Source: Candidatus Melainabacteria bacterium
GTDB taxonomy: Bacteria; Cyanobacteriota; Vampirovibrionia; Obscuribacterales; Obscuribacteraceae
Direction: 5' to 3'
Length of the DNA: 64,000 bases
Assembly: GCA_016699165.1 (NCBI GenBank)
Contig: CP064963.1
Coordinates: 2,418,001-2,482,000 of the forward strand
Position 1 is the stretch's first letter. Each line of letters starts with the position of its first letter. The notes below the pieces were generated by a model. That model did not search any database. It was not told the DNA's origin and saw only the letters and a program-made list of their open reading frames with translations. The translations under genes were made by a program, and so were the position numbers. Shown in pieces: positions 17,628 to 26,117 of the stretch.

Positions 17628-17672
17628 CGACTCCGGTAACAGCTAATCCCTGTTCCGGAGTCGTTTTCCTCT
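17628..17672 (+). terminator. Terminator after the 17347 gene
   Basis: CGACTCCGG (17628-17636) pairs perfectly with CCGGAGTCG (17655-17663). The stem extends through AACAG/CTGTT around a one-base bulge, with TTTTCCTCT following. Confidence 0.85.
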
Positions 17673-17813
17673 CTGAACGCAATCAAATCAAGAGATAAAT
17701 CGGTGAACATATCCTCTAATAATTTTTCGCTCCGATTTACTATACGTATTAATAGTTTTACCTTAGAACAATAATGCCCGAATACCCAACTGGCGAATTA
17801 CTGAGAGAAAGAC

Positions 17814-17842
17814 TTGACACATTAGACCGACCGGTCTATTCT
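17814..17842 (+). promoter_or_regulatory. Sigma-70 promoter with a TetR-type operator in its spacer
   Basis: TTGACA (17814-17819) and TATTCT (17837-17842) are separated by exactly 17 bases. Positions 17823-17838 (TAGACCGACCGGTCTA) are palindromic at 14 of 16 bases and fill the spacer, overlapping the first two bases of the -10. The GACCG..CGGTC form is typical of TetR/AcrR-family operators. A repressor bound there would block the promoter of the hydrolase gene at 17937. No TetR gene lies in this window, so the regulator acts from elsewhere. Confidence 0.75.
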
Positions 17843-17936
17843 ATTAATAACGGACCCCCAATCAAACGCAAGCAAGGCAGAAAAAAGAACTGCTGGCAGG
17901 CGCGTGCTTAAGGCGTCCTCCTGCGAGGTGCTCAAA

Positions 17937-18881
17937 ATGAACTCTACACTCATCTATCTCAAAAGACGATTGCAACATATTCTCTTAATCGCTCTAGCTT
18001 TATTTATGCAACTACTATTAGCTTCAACCGCTAAAGCAGAGACTAGATGCTACTCTTCAGTGCCAACACTCATAAATAAAAGTGTGACCGCACCCAAAGC
18101 AGTAGCAATTGCTATCCACGGATTCGGGCTACACAAGGGCTCTTATGATGCTTTCTCTCAAGAAATGATAAAGAAAAATATCACGACATACGCTATGGAC
18201 GTGCGTGGCTTTGGTGACTGGCAGCGCTATTGCCCTTACCGCGCTTTGAATTTCAGAAACGCAATCAATGACATTGACCAACTTGTAAGCACAATCAAAA
18301 CGACTTATCCAGGCGCTAAAATCTACATCATAGGCGAATCTATGGGCGGAGCAATTGCACTTGCTTACGCATCCAAGCACGAAGGAGATGTCGATGGAGT
18401 GATAGCTTCAGTGCCTGCCTATGCCCGTACTCAAGGACCGAGTGCCAATTTATTGGTAGCTGCAAAATATCTTTTCAGCGCTGGCGGACACATTGACGTC
18501 GATAAAAGTGTTGTTAGAAGAGCCTCATCCAATCAAGTTCTTCGCAGCACCTGGAGAAACGACAGATACGCTAGATTGCAATTTTCAATCTCAGAATTAT
18601 ATAGATTCAATCACTTTATGAAACACGGGATTGCATTTGCCAGATCGATAAACTCGACTCCTGTCCTAGTTCTTCAAGGCAAACTAGATAAACTAATAAA
18701 ACCAAGTGGAACTACAAAATTGTTCGACGAATTGAGAACCGAGGACAAAGAGCTAGTTATGTTCGATCAGGAAGAACACTTACTTTTAGAAGAAAAAGAA
18801 GTGAGCAAAAACGTAGTTGCAAGAATCGATCAGTGGATTGACCAGCATAGAAGTCCGAGTCTGGTTGCGGCTTTGCGTTAA
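17937..18881 (+). CDS. Secreted alpha/beta hydrolase, monoglyceride-lipase-like
   Basis: 314 residues from the ATG at 17937 (GAGGTG upstream; a GTG 33 bases earlier is possible). A signal peptide (hydrophobic LIALALFMQLLLASTAKA) is followed by an alpha/beta hydrolase: oxyanion turn AIHGFGLHKGS, nucleophile elbow IGESMGGAIA, acid in LQGKLDKLIKP and the catalytic His in QEEHLLLEE. The pattern is closest to monoacylglycerol lipase/lysophospholipase enzymes. Expression is probably induced through the TetR-type operator upstream, which fits a role in handling a lipid or toxic ester. The stop overlaps the convergent SAF gene by 4 bases. Confidence 0.85.
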   Translation: MNSTLIYLKRRLQHILLIALALFMQLLLASTAKAETRCYSSVPTLINKSVTAPKAVAIAIHGFGLHKGSYDAFSQEMIKKNITTYAMDVRGFGDWQRYCPYRALNFRNAINDIDQLVSTIKTTYPGAKIYIIGESMGGAIALAYASKHEGDVDGVIASVPAYARTQGPSANLLVAAKYLFSAGGHIDVDKSVVRRASSNQVLRSTWRNDRYARLQFSISELYRFNHFMKHGIAFARSINSTPVLVLQGKLDKLIKPSGTTKLFDELRTEDKELVMFDQEEHLLLEEKEVSKNVVARIDQWIDQHRSPSLVAALR

Positions 18882-19429
18882 TAAAGGTCTGTGTTAAGTA
18901 TGAGGTGCTCTTTCTCCAGTTTAACTCTGGCTTTCTTACCTAAAACAGCTTCACAACTCGTTGGCTGCTCAGGGTTCTGCGGTTTGACTGCCCTAAAATA
19001 TTCTACCGTCATAACAATTACATCATCCCTCTGAATGCGAGCATTTGCAGGAATTTCCTTAAGCGTGAAAACAAAAGATCTAAGTTCCCCTTCTGTGTAA
19101 TAAATATCGTTACTCTCTATCAGTTTTCCCTTCAAAAGTTCCCTGTTGGCCCGCCTCCCGATAGCATATTTACTGAATTCAAATACATCCCCATCTATTT
19201 TTGATTTTGGGAAAAATCGTTCAACTACACAGTCTTTCGTAATTATGGTGCCGCTCTTGATGTCCTTAGTGACTATCACTGCTCTTTCAAGTTCAGGTTT
19301 TTTGATACTTCGTTTTGTCCTCAAACTGTAAAGTTGATTCTTCTCGTGGCAATTCAACTTATCGGAACAGAGGAAATTAGCTCCACTAAGAACCAAAAGC
19401 ACAAACAGAATTTGATTAAGCTTCAACAT
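18878..19429 (-). CDS. Protein with two SAF domains, secreted
   Basis: 183 residues with an N-terminal signal sequence (ILFVLLVLSGANFLCS). Two SAF-type units are visible: VTKDIKSGTIITKDCV ... GRRANRELLKGKLIESND, and FTLKEIPANARIQRDDV ... GKKARVKLEKEHLILNTD. SAF domains occur in FlgA, CpaB/RcpC pilus proteins and sialic-acid/antifreeze-like proteins. No pilus or flagellar genes are nearby, so the partner is unknown. The upstream neighbour (19445-20011) is on the same strand 15 bases away and may be cotranscribed. Confidence 0.7.
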   Translation of the reverse strand: MLKLNQILFVLLVLSGANFLCSDKLNCHEKNQLYSLRTKRSIKKPELERAVIVTKDIKSGTIITKDCVVERFFPKSKIDGDVFEFSKYAIGRRANRELLKGKLIESNDIYYTEGELRSFVFTLKEIPANARIQRDDVIVMTVEYFRAVKPQNPEQPTSCEAVLGKKARVKLEKEHLILNTDLY

Positions 19430-19444
19430 TTTTCTATTCTACCG

Positions 19445-20011
19445 TCAGCGACTCGCTTGAGTTGTTCGCTTACTACTGCTAAGCATGACACTTTTGTTGC
19501 CTTGAGCGTGCAATATATCCAACAATTCTAGTAGAGAATCTACTTCTGACGAGCCAAAATCAATTCCCAATTCATAGTTAACTTCAATTCGCTCAACTGC
19601 AACACTATGAACTACATTGTACAAACCATAGGAGTCTTCGGCATTAACTTCGTCTGTGTCAAACCATTTTTCAAACCAAAGTAAAAATGCCGAGTCATTC
19701 CCATCAAAAACTTCGCATGTTATTTTCACATCGTTCCAAACACAAGGATTTAGAATGACTTCTAGGTTCGACTCTAAAATAAGCGATGTAACCTCTTGCT
19801 TTGCCGTGTCGAGATTGACCTCTAGAACATCTAGACCGCCTTCGTTTGAACACAAATCAACTCGAAATAACTTCCTGACAAAAGTTTCGATGTTAGGGTC
19901 GGTAAACATCAGCTCGCATGCCGATTTTTCATGCGATTCTAAGTATTCTCTTGCAGACCGGCGAAGACATTTCAGATAGTCATCTCGCATCTTTTTAAGT
20001 AAATCAGTCAT
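19445..20011 (-). CDS. Hypothetical acidic protein
   Basis: 188 residues, acidic, no signal peptide or membrane segment. It begins with a charged helix (LLKKMRDDYLKCLRRSAREYLES) and has a predicted mixed alpha/beta middle (CEVFDGNDSAFLLWFEKWFDTDEV). I recognise no family; the shape could suit an immunity-like or SUKH-like small protein, but this is not supported by motifs. It is followed by the SAF-domain gene in the same direction. Confidence 0.55.
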   Translation of the reverse strand: MTDLLKKMRDDYLKCLRRSAREYLESHEKSACELMFTDPNIETFVRKLFRVDLCSNEGGLDVLEVNLDTAKQEVTSLILESNLEVILNPCVWNDVKITCEVFDGNDSAFLLWFEKWFDTDEVNAEDSYGLYNVVHSVAVERIEVNYELGIDFGSSEVDSLLELLDILHAQGNKSVMLSSSKRTTQASR

Positions 20012-20097
20012 TTAATCTATTGAAGGGTCTGATCAGTCTTTCAAAGTGACTTACAATATCACGATATCGTTCCCTGTCCGGAGGTCGCAAAGACCAG

Positions 20098-21384
20098 ATG
20101 AGCGACAACACAATGTCAGCCACCAAAGTTAAATACGAAAACACAGCTGAATTCGCAGAAAAAATGGACGAGCAAGACCCGCTCAAAGAGTATCGCGGCG
20201 AGTTTCTGTTTCCCAAAGTGAATGACAAACAATGTCTTTATTTTGCTGGCAATTCACTTGGCTTGCAGCCTAAAAAAGTGCGCCAATTTATCGTCGAAGA
20301 ATTAGAAGACTGGGAGCAATGGGGCGTTGAAGGACACTTTGAGGCGCGTCATCCATGGTTGCCCTATCATGAATTCTTGACAGATTCTACCGCAAGACTT
20401 GTCGGTGCAAAGCCCGAAGAAGTAGTGGTGATGAACACCCTGACTGTCAATTTGCATTTGATGATGGTGACATTTTACAGACCTGACAAGACCCGATTTA
20501 AAATTCTGGTTGAGGGTGGCTCCTTTCCATCGGATAAATATGCCGTCGATTCGCAAGCACGTTTTCACGGATTCGATCCCAAAGAAGCTATAGTCGAACT
20601 CTGGCCACGTGATGGCGAGAAAACTCTGCGACACGAAGATATCACTTCAAAAATAGAAGAGCTTAAAGACTCGCTTGCCCTGGTCATGTTGGGCAATGTC
20701 AATTATCTTACCGGACAAGCTTTCGATCTCAAAAACATCGCTTCTGCCGCACAGAAAGTGGGTGCATTTTGTGGAACAAATCTAGCTCATGGAGCGGGAA
20801 ATTTGCATCTCAAGTTGCACGATTGGGGTCTAGATTTTGCCGTGTGGTGCTCATATAAATATCTAAATTCTGGTCCAGGATCACTTGCTGGATGCTTTAT
20901 TCATGAGCGTCATCTGGGACAAAAAGACATTCCAAGGTTCGAAGGCTGGTGGGGCACCAACAAAAAAACACGCTTTCAAATGGGACCAGATTTCGACCCG
21001 ATTCCTACTGCGGAAGCCTGGCAATTGAGTAATCCGCCTATATTTCAATTAGCTGCACTTCGTGCATCATTGGAATTATTCGACAAGGCAACTATTAGCG
21101 AGTTGCGCAAGAAGAGCGAACTCTTAACTGGTTATCTTGAATTCTTGCTTGAGCAAATGACCGAATATATTCAAATTACAACGCCTAAAGACCCGACTCA
21201 GCGCGGATGTCAGCTTAGTGTCACCGTGGGTGGTGACGCCAAAGCGTTAGTGAAAGATTTGAGCAAGAAAGGTGTTATTTGCGACTTTCGCGAGCCCAAT
21301 ATAATTCGCCTTGCACCCACCCCGCTTTACAACAATTTCGAAGACGTTTTCGAGCTTTGCAAGGTACTTAAAAGCCACTCATAA
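20098..21384 (+). CDS. kynU: Kynureninase homologue with Asn at the PLP N1-binding position
   Basis: 428 residues, full length. It matches kynureninase throughout: NTLTVNLHLMM, FPSDKYAVDSQ, LHDWGLDFAVWCSYKYLNSGPGS with the PLP lysine K254, GWWGTNKKTRFQMG, and QLSVTV...GVICDFREPNIIRLAPTPLYN. The usual enzyme hydrolyses kynurenine or 3-hydroxykynurenine to (hydroxy)anthranilate and alanine. The conserved DLAH, whose Asp salt-bridges the pyridine nitrogen (Asp250 in human), reads NLAH here (N228, codon AAT at 20779-20781). The 26-residue spacing to the lysine is unchanged, so the alignment is secure. Other kynurenine-pathway genes are absent from the window. A GGAGGT lies 12 bases upstream of the ATG. 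Confidence 0.88.
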   Translation: MSDNTMSATKVKYENTAEFAEKMDEQDPLKEYRGEFLFPKVNDKQCLYFAGNSLGLQPKKVRQFIVEELEDWEQWGVEGHFEARHPWLPYHEFLTDSTARLVGAKPEEVVVMNTLTVNLHLMMVTFYRPDKTRFKILVEGGSFPSDKYAVDSQARFHGFDPKEAIVELWPRDGEKTLRHEDITSKIEELKDSLALVMLGNVNYLTGQAFDLKNIASAAQKVGAFCGTNLAHGAGNLHLKLHDWGLDFAVWCSYKYLNSGPGSLAGCFIHERHLGQKDIPRFEGWWGTNKKTRFQMGPDFDPIPTAEAWQLSNPPIFQLAALRASLELFDKATISELRKKSELLTGYLEFLLEQMTEYIQITTPKDPTQRGCQLSVTVGGDAKALVKDLSKKGVICDFREPNIIRLAPTPLYNNFEDVFELCKVLKSHS

Positions 21385-21656
21385 AATCTAACGATGTCAA
21401 CATAAGCTAGGTTCGCGAGATATTAAAAGCCTTGTGGCTTATGCATCTTCGGGCGCGTTATTAGTTTCAATGAGCTTTTTTTAGTACATAGCTTGATTCC
21501 AAGTCTTTGAAAAGCTTATTCATAGGCACCACTTTTTTCTCTCTTGAACTCTTAACTCTCTACACCAACTACTCTAAAATGCCTGGAATTACGCTTTTGA
21601 AAAGACATTCAAGTCTTTCGATGCGTAACACCTCTAGCATAGAAAGGAGATCTAAC

Positions 21657-24335
21657 ATGTGGAGCAAGACTCAACAGCTCCGCTCACTTGGAATTTCCAA
21701 AGTCGGCGAACATGCCTCGGTGAGTGAATACCGCCTCGATGCAAATGGCCTGCGAATTTTGCTTGTGGAGAACCACAGCGCGCCAGTCGTCGTACACCTC
21801 GTCCTCTATGGCGTAGGTGGAGCTTACGAAGGCACCGGTCAATCCGGATTTGCCCACCTGCTTGAACACCTCAAGTACAAGGCGAACAATTTCGATGAGA
21901 CATTGAACGCCTTTGGCGCTGACAACAACGCCAGCACCGGCCATGATGTCACTGACTATTACGTGATCTCGCCAAGCGAGCATCTGAAGACCATCATCTC
22001 GATGGAAGCTCTGCGCATACGCAACTTGCCCTTTTCAGACGCCGACCACGCCGCCGAAGTCAAAGTTGTGCTTGACGAAATCGCCAAGTACAAGAAAGAC
22101 CCCGACGACGCTTTGACGGACAAATTGTTGGCGAAAGCCTTCAAAGTCCATCCTTATCGCATTTCAGTCCTTGGCTCACCCAAAGACTTGAAGGCGAGTA
22201 CCGCCCAGCAGTTGAAGGAGTTCAACAACGCCTTTTACTGGCCCAATAACGCCACCGTTATTCTGGTCGGTGATTTCGAAAGCCTTGCTGCCCTTGAGAT
22301 GATCAAGCAGCACTACGGCGTTTTACCCGCTTCGCCCGAGCCAATTCCAACCGTGGACACGGTGGAACCGGCTCAGAACGGTGAACGGCGCTTTACTTTG
22401 AAATGGAAGGATGAAATCGAACCGCGGGTGATTATCGGGTATCACATTCCCGAAGCTACTCACGAAGACACGGCTGCCATCTCAGTTCTAGCTTATGCGC
22501 TAGGCTCGGAAGAAAAGCCGGATTCGATTTTGTACAAGACCCTGATTGAAAGCGAAAAGGCTACTGAAGTCAACGCTGTAAATCAGGAGAATGTGCATCC
22601 TGCACTCTTCCATTTCACCGCCACCTGTCAAAGCGAGGTGTCGCCCGATGAAGTTGAAGCTCTCTTGCTTGACTGCATCGAACACTTCAAAACGACACCG
22701 ATTGATGCAGAGCTTTTGCAAAGCATCAAAACGTTCGCTCGCAAAGACACAGCCATCAAGCGCGACGACTTGAAATCATTCGCCGAATTTCTGGCGGAGA
22801 GTCAAGCTTGCGTGCATTGGCAGTGGCGTTTTCAGGTCCCCGACTTAATTGACGCCGTCACTGCAGACGACGTTATGCGAGTGGCAAAGACCTATTTCAA
22901 GAAATCGAACCGGACCGTGGGCCATCTCGTGGCACCAAATACGGTTACGACATTTATTCCTGAGTCCGATGACGACGCTCAAAATCTTGAGCCGAATCTC
23001 GCACCCATTGCTGACCAGAACTCGAGTCTGACATCTGACTTTGTGTCAACAAGCGACAAGACGAGATTGCGCTTTAGCTTCAACGAGCGCGTCAAAAAGA
23101 CAGTATTGCCAAACGGTCTCACTATCGTCGCGATGTCCACTCCGGGCACAGGAACGGTGAGTGTGAGCGGCTTCACTCGAGCAGGCGAATTACACGCACC
23201 TTGCGGTCAGTCAATGACGCCTGAAATTGTGGCCATGTCCTTGCCGAATGGAACCGACAAAATCAGCAAAGACGAAATCTCAAAGCTATGCCACGAGATG
23301 GATGCATTGCTCGCTTTTGAAATCGGTGAAACTCGCACCAAATACGCCGCAACAGTGGTGAAGGACGACCTGGGCAACTACCTTTCGCTCCTGGGCGAAG
23401 TCATTACCAGCCCGTCTTTCAAACTGCGTGACCTGCGCTTGACCAAATCGCGTTTCAAAAGCGCGCTTAAGGACTGCGCAAACGACACGGCAGAGATGGG
23501 AATTTTGGCGTTGAACCAGGCTCTCTATCAGCCTGGTCACTTGATGCGTCGGCCCAGTTACGATGAGGCTCAGCGCGAGCTAGCTTCGATAAATCGTGAC
23601 GATCTGATTCAGTTCCACTCCAAGTACTGGACGCCTAGCGCCACTGCGCTTGCCATCGTTGGTGACTTCGATGCCGACAAGGTGTTGGATTTCATTCCGG
23701 AGTCGATGAAGAAATGGTCCGGCCCGCAAGCGGTGATGCTCTCAGCGCCTGTGTTTACGCTACCTTCTTTGTCGCAGCGGATTAATCTTGAAATGGCTGG
23801 TCAAGACAGACCCGACATTGTCATTGGTTTGCCAGTCGATCTCGATCGTTTTTCGGGCGACATCACCGATGCGCTTATAGCCAACTCTCATCTTGGTGGA
23901 GACACTATGATGGGGCGTCTTGGCAAAATGGTGCGCGACACTCATGGTCTCACCTATGGTATCGTCTCCAATTTCTCCAATCTCTTCATCAAGGGCGGCA
24001 CCTGGGACATTCAGTTTGCCACCAAAGCTGCCGACGTCGACAAAGCACTTTCGCTTATCGACAACGTCTGGCAGGAGTTCTATACCAAGGGACTGAGTGA
24101 AGAGCAACTCGCTCGCGAGAAGTCGAATGTGAAAGGCAAGTTTGCCATTTCCATGTCGAGCACTCTGGGCATCGCCAACGTACTTGCTAACAACGAGTAC
24201 TGCCAGCGCTGTTCTAAGTGGCTTGACCAGCAAGGTGATCGCTTCGACAAAGTCACCGTCGATAGTGTCAATGCTGCAATCAAGAAACACTTCGACTTGA
24301 GTCGTTCCGTCACTGTGGTGGCAGGAATGAAATAA
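21657..24335 (+). CDS. M16-family zinc metallopeptidase, two-domain
   Basis: 892 residues from the ATG at 21657, which has a perfect AAAGGAGA 8 bases ahead; the frame is open upstream but has no better start. The first domain carries the inverted zinc motif HLLEH (H67, E70, H71) and the downstream Glu in VVLDEIAKY (E141). The second M16 domain (from about residue 480) lacks it, as usual. Typical M16 segments are present: YWPNNATVILVGDF in the first half and YWTPSATALAIVGDF plus HGLTYGIVSNF in the second. It degrades or processes peptides; no signal peptide is seen, so it may be cytoplasmic. G/C-ending codons and a long leader put it with the second gene class. Confidence 0.92.
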   Translation: MWSKTQQLRSLGISKVGEHASVSEYRLDANGLRILLVENHSAPVVVHLVLYGVGGAYEGTGQSGFAHLLEHLKYKANNFDETLNAFGADNNASTGHDVTDYYVISPSEHLKTIISMEALRIRNLPFSDADHAAEVKVVLDEIAKYKKDPDDALTDKLLAKAFKVHPYRISVLGSPKDLKASTAQQLKEFNNAFYWPNNATVILVGDFESLAALEMIKQHYGVLPASPEPIPTVDTVEPAQNGERRFTLKWKDEIEPRVIIGYHIPEATHEDTAAISVLAYALGSEEKPDSILYKTLIESEKATEVNAVNQENVHPALFHFTATCQSEVSPDEVEALLLDCIEHFKTTPIDAELLQSIKTFARKDTAIKRDDLKSFAEFLAESQACVHWQWRFQVPDLIDAVTADDVMRVAKTYFKKSNRTVGHLVAPNTVTTFIPESDDDAQNLEPNLAPIADQNSSLTSDFVSTSDKTRLRFSFNERVKKTVLPNGLTIVAMSTPGTGTVSVSGFTRAGELHAPCGQSMTPEIVAMSLPNGTDKISKDEISKLCHEMDALLAFEIGETRTKYAATVVKDDLGNYLSLLGEVITSPSFKLRDLRLTKSRFKSALKDCANDTAEMGILALNQALYQPGHLMRRPSYDEAQRELASINRDDLIQFHSKYWTPSATALAIVGDFDADKVLDFIPESMKKWSGPQAVMLSAPVFTLPSLSQRINLEMAGQDRPDIVIGLPVDLDRFSGDITDALIANSHLGGDTMMGRLGKMVRDTHGLTYGIVSNFSNLFIKGGTWDIQFATKAADVDKALSLIDNVWQEFYTKGLSEEQLAREKSNVKGKFAISMSSTLGIANVLANNEYCQRCSKWLDQQGDRFDKVTVDSVNAAIKKHFDLSRSVTVVAGMK

Positions 24336-24336
24336 A

Positions 24337-24383
24337 TGCGAAAGTGGTGGAGCATCGGTAGAACCCGATGACTTCGCCACTTT
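24337..24383 (+). terminator. Possible terminator hairpin after the M16 gene
   Basis: AAAGTGG near 24342 pairs with CCACTTT near 24376, and CATCGG with CCGATG inside. No T-run follows, so termination strength is uncertain. Confidence 0.5.
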
Positions 24384-24441
24384 GGCTTCAACCTGATTCT
24401 ACTAAAAAGGATAGTTACCTTAAAAAGCGTTCAAAAATCAA

Positions 24442-24500
24442 AAATATGCTGTGGGCCGCATAAAAATTGCGAAAAAATATGCTGCTGGCCGCATATTTTC
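24442..24500. repeat. Two tandem copies of a small palindromic unit
   Basis: TATGCTGTGGGCCGCATA and TATGCTGCTGGCCGCATA occur 34 bases apart and differ at two bases. Each has inverted ends (TATGC/GCATA); the second extends to a longer hairpin (AAAATATGC/GCATATTTT). They lie between the M16 gene and the IS110 element and may be part of the insertion target or a protein-binding site. Confidence 0.5.
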
Positions 24501-24637
24501 ATAATTTGTGCCCGCAAACGCCCAATTGACGTACAACCCAACAACTAAATACTATAGTAGCAACAGTTGGAAAAAAAATGGTATGAAGGCGGTCCGACAT
24601 CGACCTTCTGAGACAGGGATTAGCGTGCAAACAAATT

Positions 24638-24700
24638 CCTGGCCGGGCAGGTACCAATTGTGAAAGGGCTCGGGGGCCCGACGGACTCTGCCAAACCAGG
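24638..24700 (+). ncRNA. Candidate IS110 bridge RNA segment
   Basis: Directly upstream of the transposase start lies a nested hairpin: CCTGG (24638-24642) with CCAGG (24696-24700), GGCAG (24646-24650) with CTGCC (24688-24692), and GGGC (24666-24669) with GCCC (24676-24679). IS110-group elements encode their bridge RNA in this position. The large internal loop could hold target or donor guide bases. Boundaries are not determined. Confidence 0.45.
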
Positions 24701-24711
24701 AGGTTTTACCC

Positions 24712-25764
24712 ATGGAAAGACATACCACGTCAACAAAAAAACCAGTCTTTGCCGGAATCGATTATCACAAAAAATTCAGTGTAGTAACGCTGGGAGACAA
24801 GTCAGGCAAAGTAATTTTGCAGGAAACCTTAGTCAACAACGAAAAAATAGTCAAAGATTTTTTCACCAAGCACAAGAAACTCGTTTGTGCAGTGGAGAGT
24901 TGTCGTGGCTACGAGTGGTTTGTCAGTCTTTTGGAAGAATTAGGCCACGAGATTAAAATGGGCGACTCGCGGTCCATTAAGCTAATTGCCGTTAGTCGTT
25001 GTAAAACTGATCGTATTGATAGTTTGATACTGATGGAAATGCTAGCTAAAGGTTACTTACCATGCGCATATCAGCCGAATTGGAAAGAACGTGACTACAG
25101 GCAATTACTCCGTCACAGAGTCCAAATGGTAAGAACTTCTACTAAACACAAATTGAGAGTTCATGCCATTCTAGACAAAGAAAACAGAGGTGTTACATAT
25201 CCATTTACAGGCAAAGGCAGAGAGGTTTTAAAAGAAATCGTTCTCAGCGAAAGAGGCAGAGAGTTGCTTGACGATGAACTTGAAATCATAGATTTTCTTG
25301 AAGAGAAAATAGCTGAGCAATACAAAAAGATTAGCTTCTTGGCTCGTCAAAACCCTGATGTAGGAAGACTAAAGAAGATTCCAGGATTTGACACGCTAAG
25401 CGCAATGATGTTGTTTGCTGAAGTTGGAGACATCACAAGGTTTCGAAATGCCGACCAATTGGCTTCGTACACAGGCTTAGTGCCTAGGGTTTACTCAAGT
25501 GGAGGTTCAACGCGAACTGGCAGAATAACCAAACAAGGACCAAAACTTTTGCGGTGGATATTGGTTCAATCCGCATGGGCAGCCATTAAGGCAAGTCCCA
25601 ATTTGCATCGATTTTTCACCACAATATCCAGAAAAAAGAGCCAAAAAGTAGCAATAGTGGCAGTAGCAAGGAAGCTTGCAACGATAGCATTTCATGTTCT
25701 AAAGGAGAAAGCGATATTCGACGAAAGTAAACTGGACGCTGGATTAGCTCGTGCCGCTTTTTGA
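24712..25764 (+). CDS. IS110-family DEDD transposase (recombinase)
   Basis: 350 residues, apparently intact. N-terminal RuvC-like DEDD domain: first Asp in GIDYHKK, Glu in AVESCRG, and the Asp pair in KTDRID. The C-terminal Transposase_20 domain holds KIPGFDTLSAMMLFAEVGD and the serine region GGSTRTGRITKQGPKLLRWI, including the nucleophile Ser. This family uses a bridge RNA to recognise target and donor DNA. The ATG follows CAGGAGGTTTTACCC, a strong site. Confidence 0.93.
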   Translation: MERHTTSTKKPVFAGIDYHKKFSVVTLGDKSGKVILQETLVNNEKIVKDFFTKHKKLVCAVESCRGYEWFVSLLEELGHEIKMGDSRSIKLIAVSRCKTDRIDSLILMEMLAKGYLPCAYQPNWKERDYRQLLRHRVQMVRTSTKHKLRVHAILDKENRGVTYPFTGKGREVLKEIVLSERGRELLDDELEIIDFLEEKIAEQYKKISFLARQNPDVGRLKKIPGFDTLSAMMLFAEVGDITRFRNADQLASYTGLVPRVYSSGGSTRTGRITKQGPKLLRWILVQSAWAAIKASPNLHRFFTTISRKKSQKVAIVAVARKLATIAFHVLKEKAIFDESKLDAGLARAAF

Positions 25765-25916
25765 CCCTGCGAGAAGAGGTCGTAAAGAAAATTGAGGCAA
25801 TCCAGTACGAAAACCACCGAAGCAACTGCTAGTCAGAGTGCGAACGGAAAAATAGTGCATTCAGTTTTGAATAGCACGTAAGTCGGACAGAGATCCAGTT
25901 GTGGTGGAGCCCGGCT

Positions 25917-25965
25917 CCAGCACAAAAGGCTACACTCCAGAGCGAGTGTACGCATTTTGTGCTGG
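25917..25965. repeat. Long hairpin downstream of the IS110 transposase
   Basis: CCAGCACAAAA (25917-25927) pairs perfectly with TTTTGTGCTGG (25955-25965), and inside it TACACTC (25931-25937) pairs with GAGTGTA (25944-25950). A smaller GAGC/GCTC hairpin precedes it. It could be an alternative non-coding RNA part (IS1111-like elements place theirs downstream) or an element end. Confidence 0.6.
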
Positions 25966-26039
25966 CTTAAAGTGCCAAAAAGGCAAGAAAGTGGACGAAA
26001 TCATCAGGGTTTTGAGACCCTTGACGAAATCGACCGCCT

Positions 26040-26085
26040 TCATGGAAAATAGTGAAGAGGGTGCTATGTTATAGCAACCACTCTC
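26040..26085 (-). terminator. Probable terminator of the 26118 gene
   Basis: An imperfect stem (AGAG, GG and TGCTAT paired with ATAGCA, CC and CTCT, two bulges) lies about 35 bases past the stop. On the minus strand it is followed by TTCACTATTTT. Confidence 0.5.
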
Positions 26086-26117
26086 CACCATCTCTCAACT
26101 CAAATTACGCTACGAAA

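Larger units (their letters stand above)
24580..25965 (+). mobile_element. IS110-family insertion sequence (ends approximate)
   Basis: The element carries one complete DEDD transposase gene with structured non-coding flanks on both sides. IS110 elements lack clear terminal inverted repeats and usually make no target duplication, so the ends given are estimates set by the flanking hairpins. Confidence 0.5.

Noticed and set aside
24442..24500. CRISPR-like repeats
   Set aside because: Only two units, imperfect, with a spacer of about 16 bases and no cas gene.
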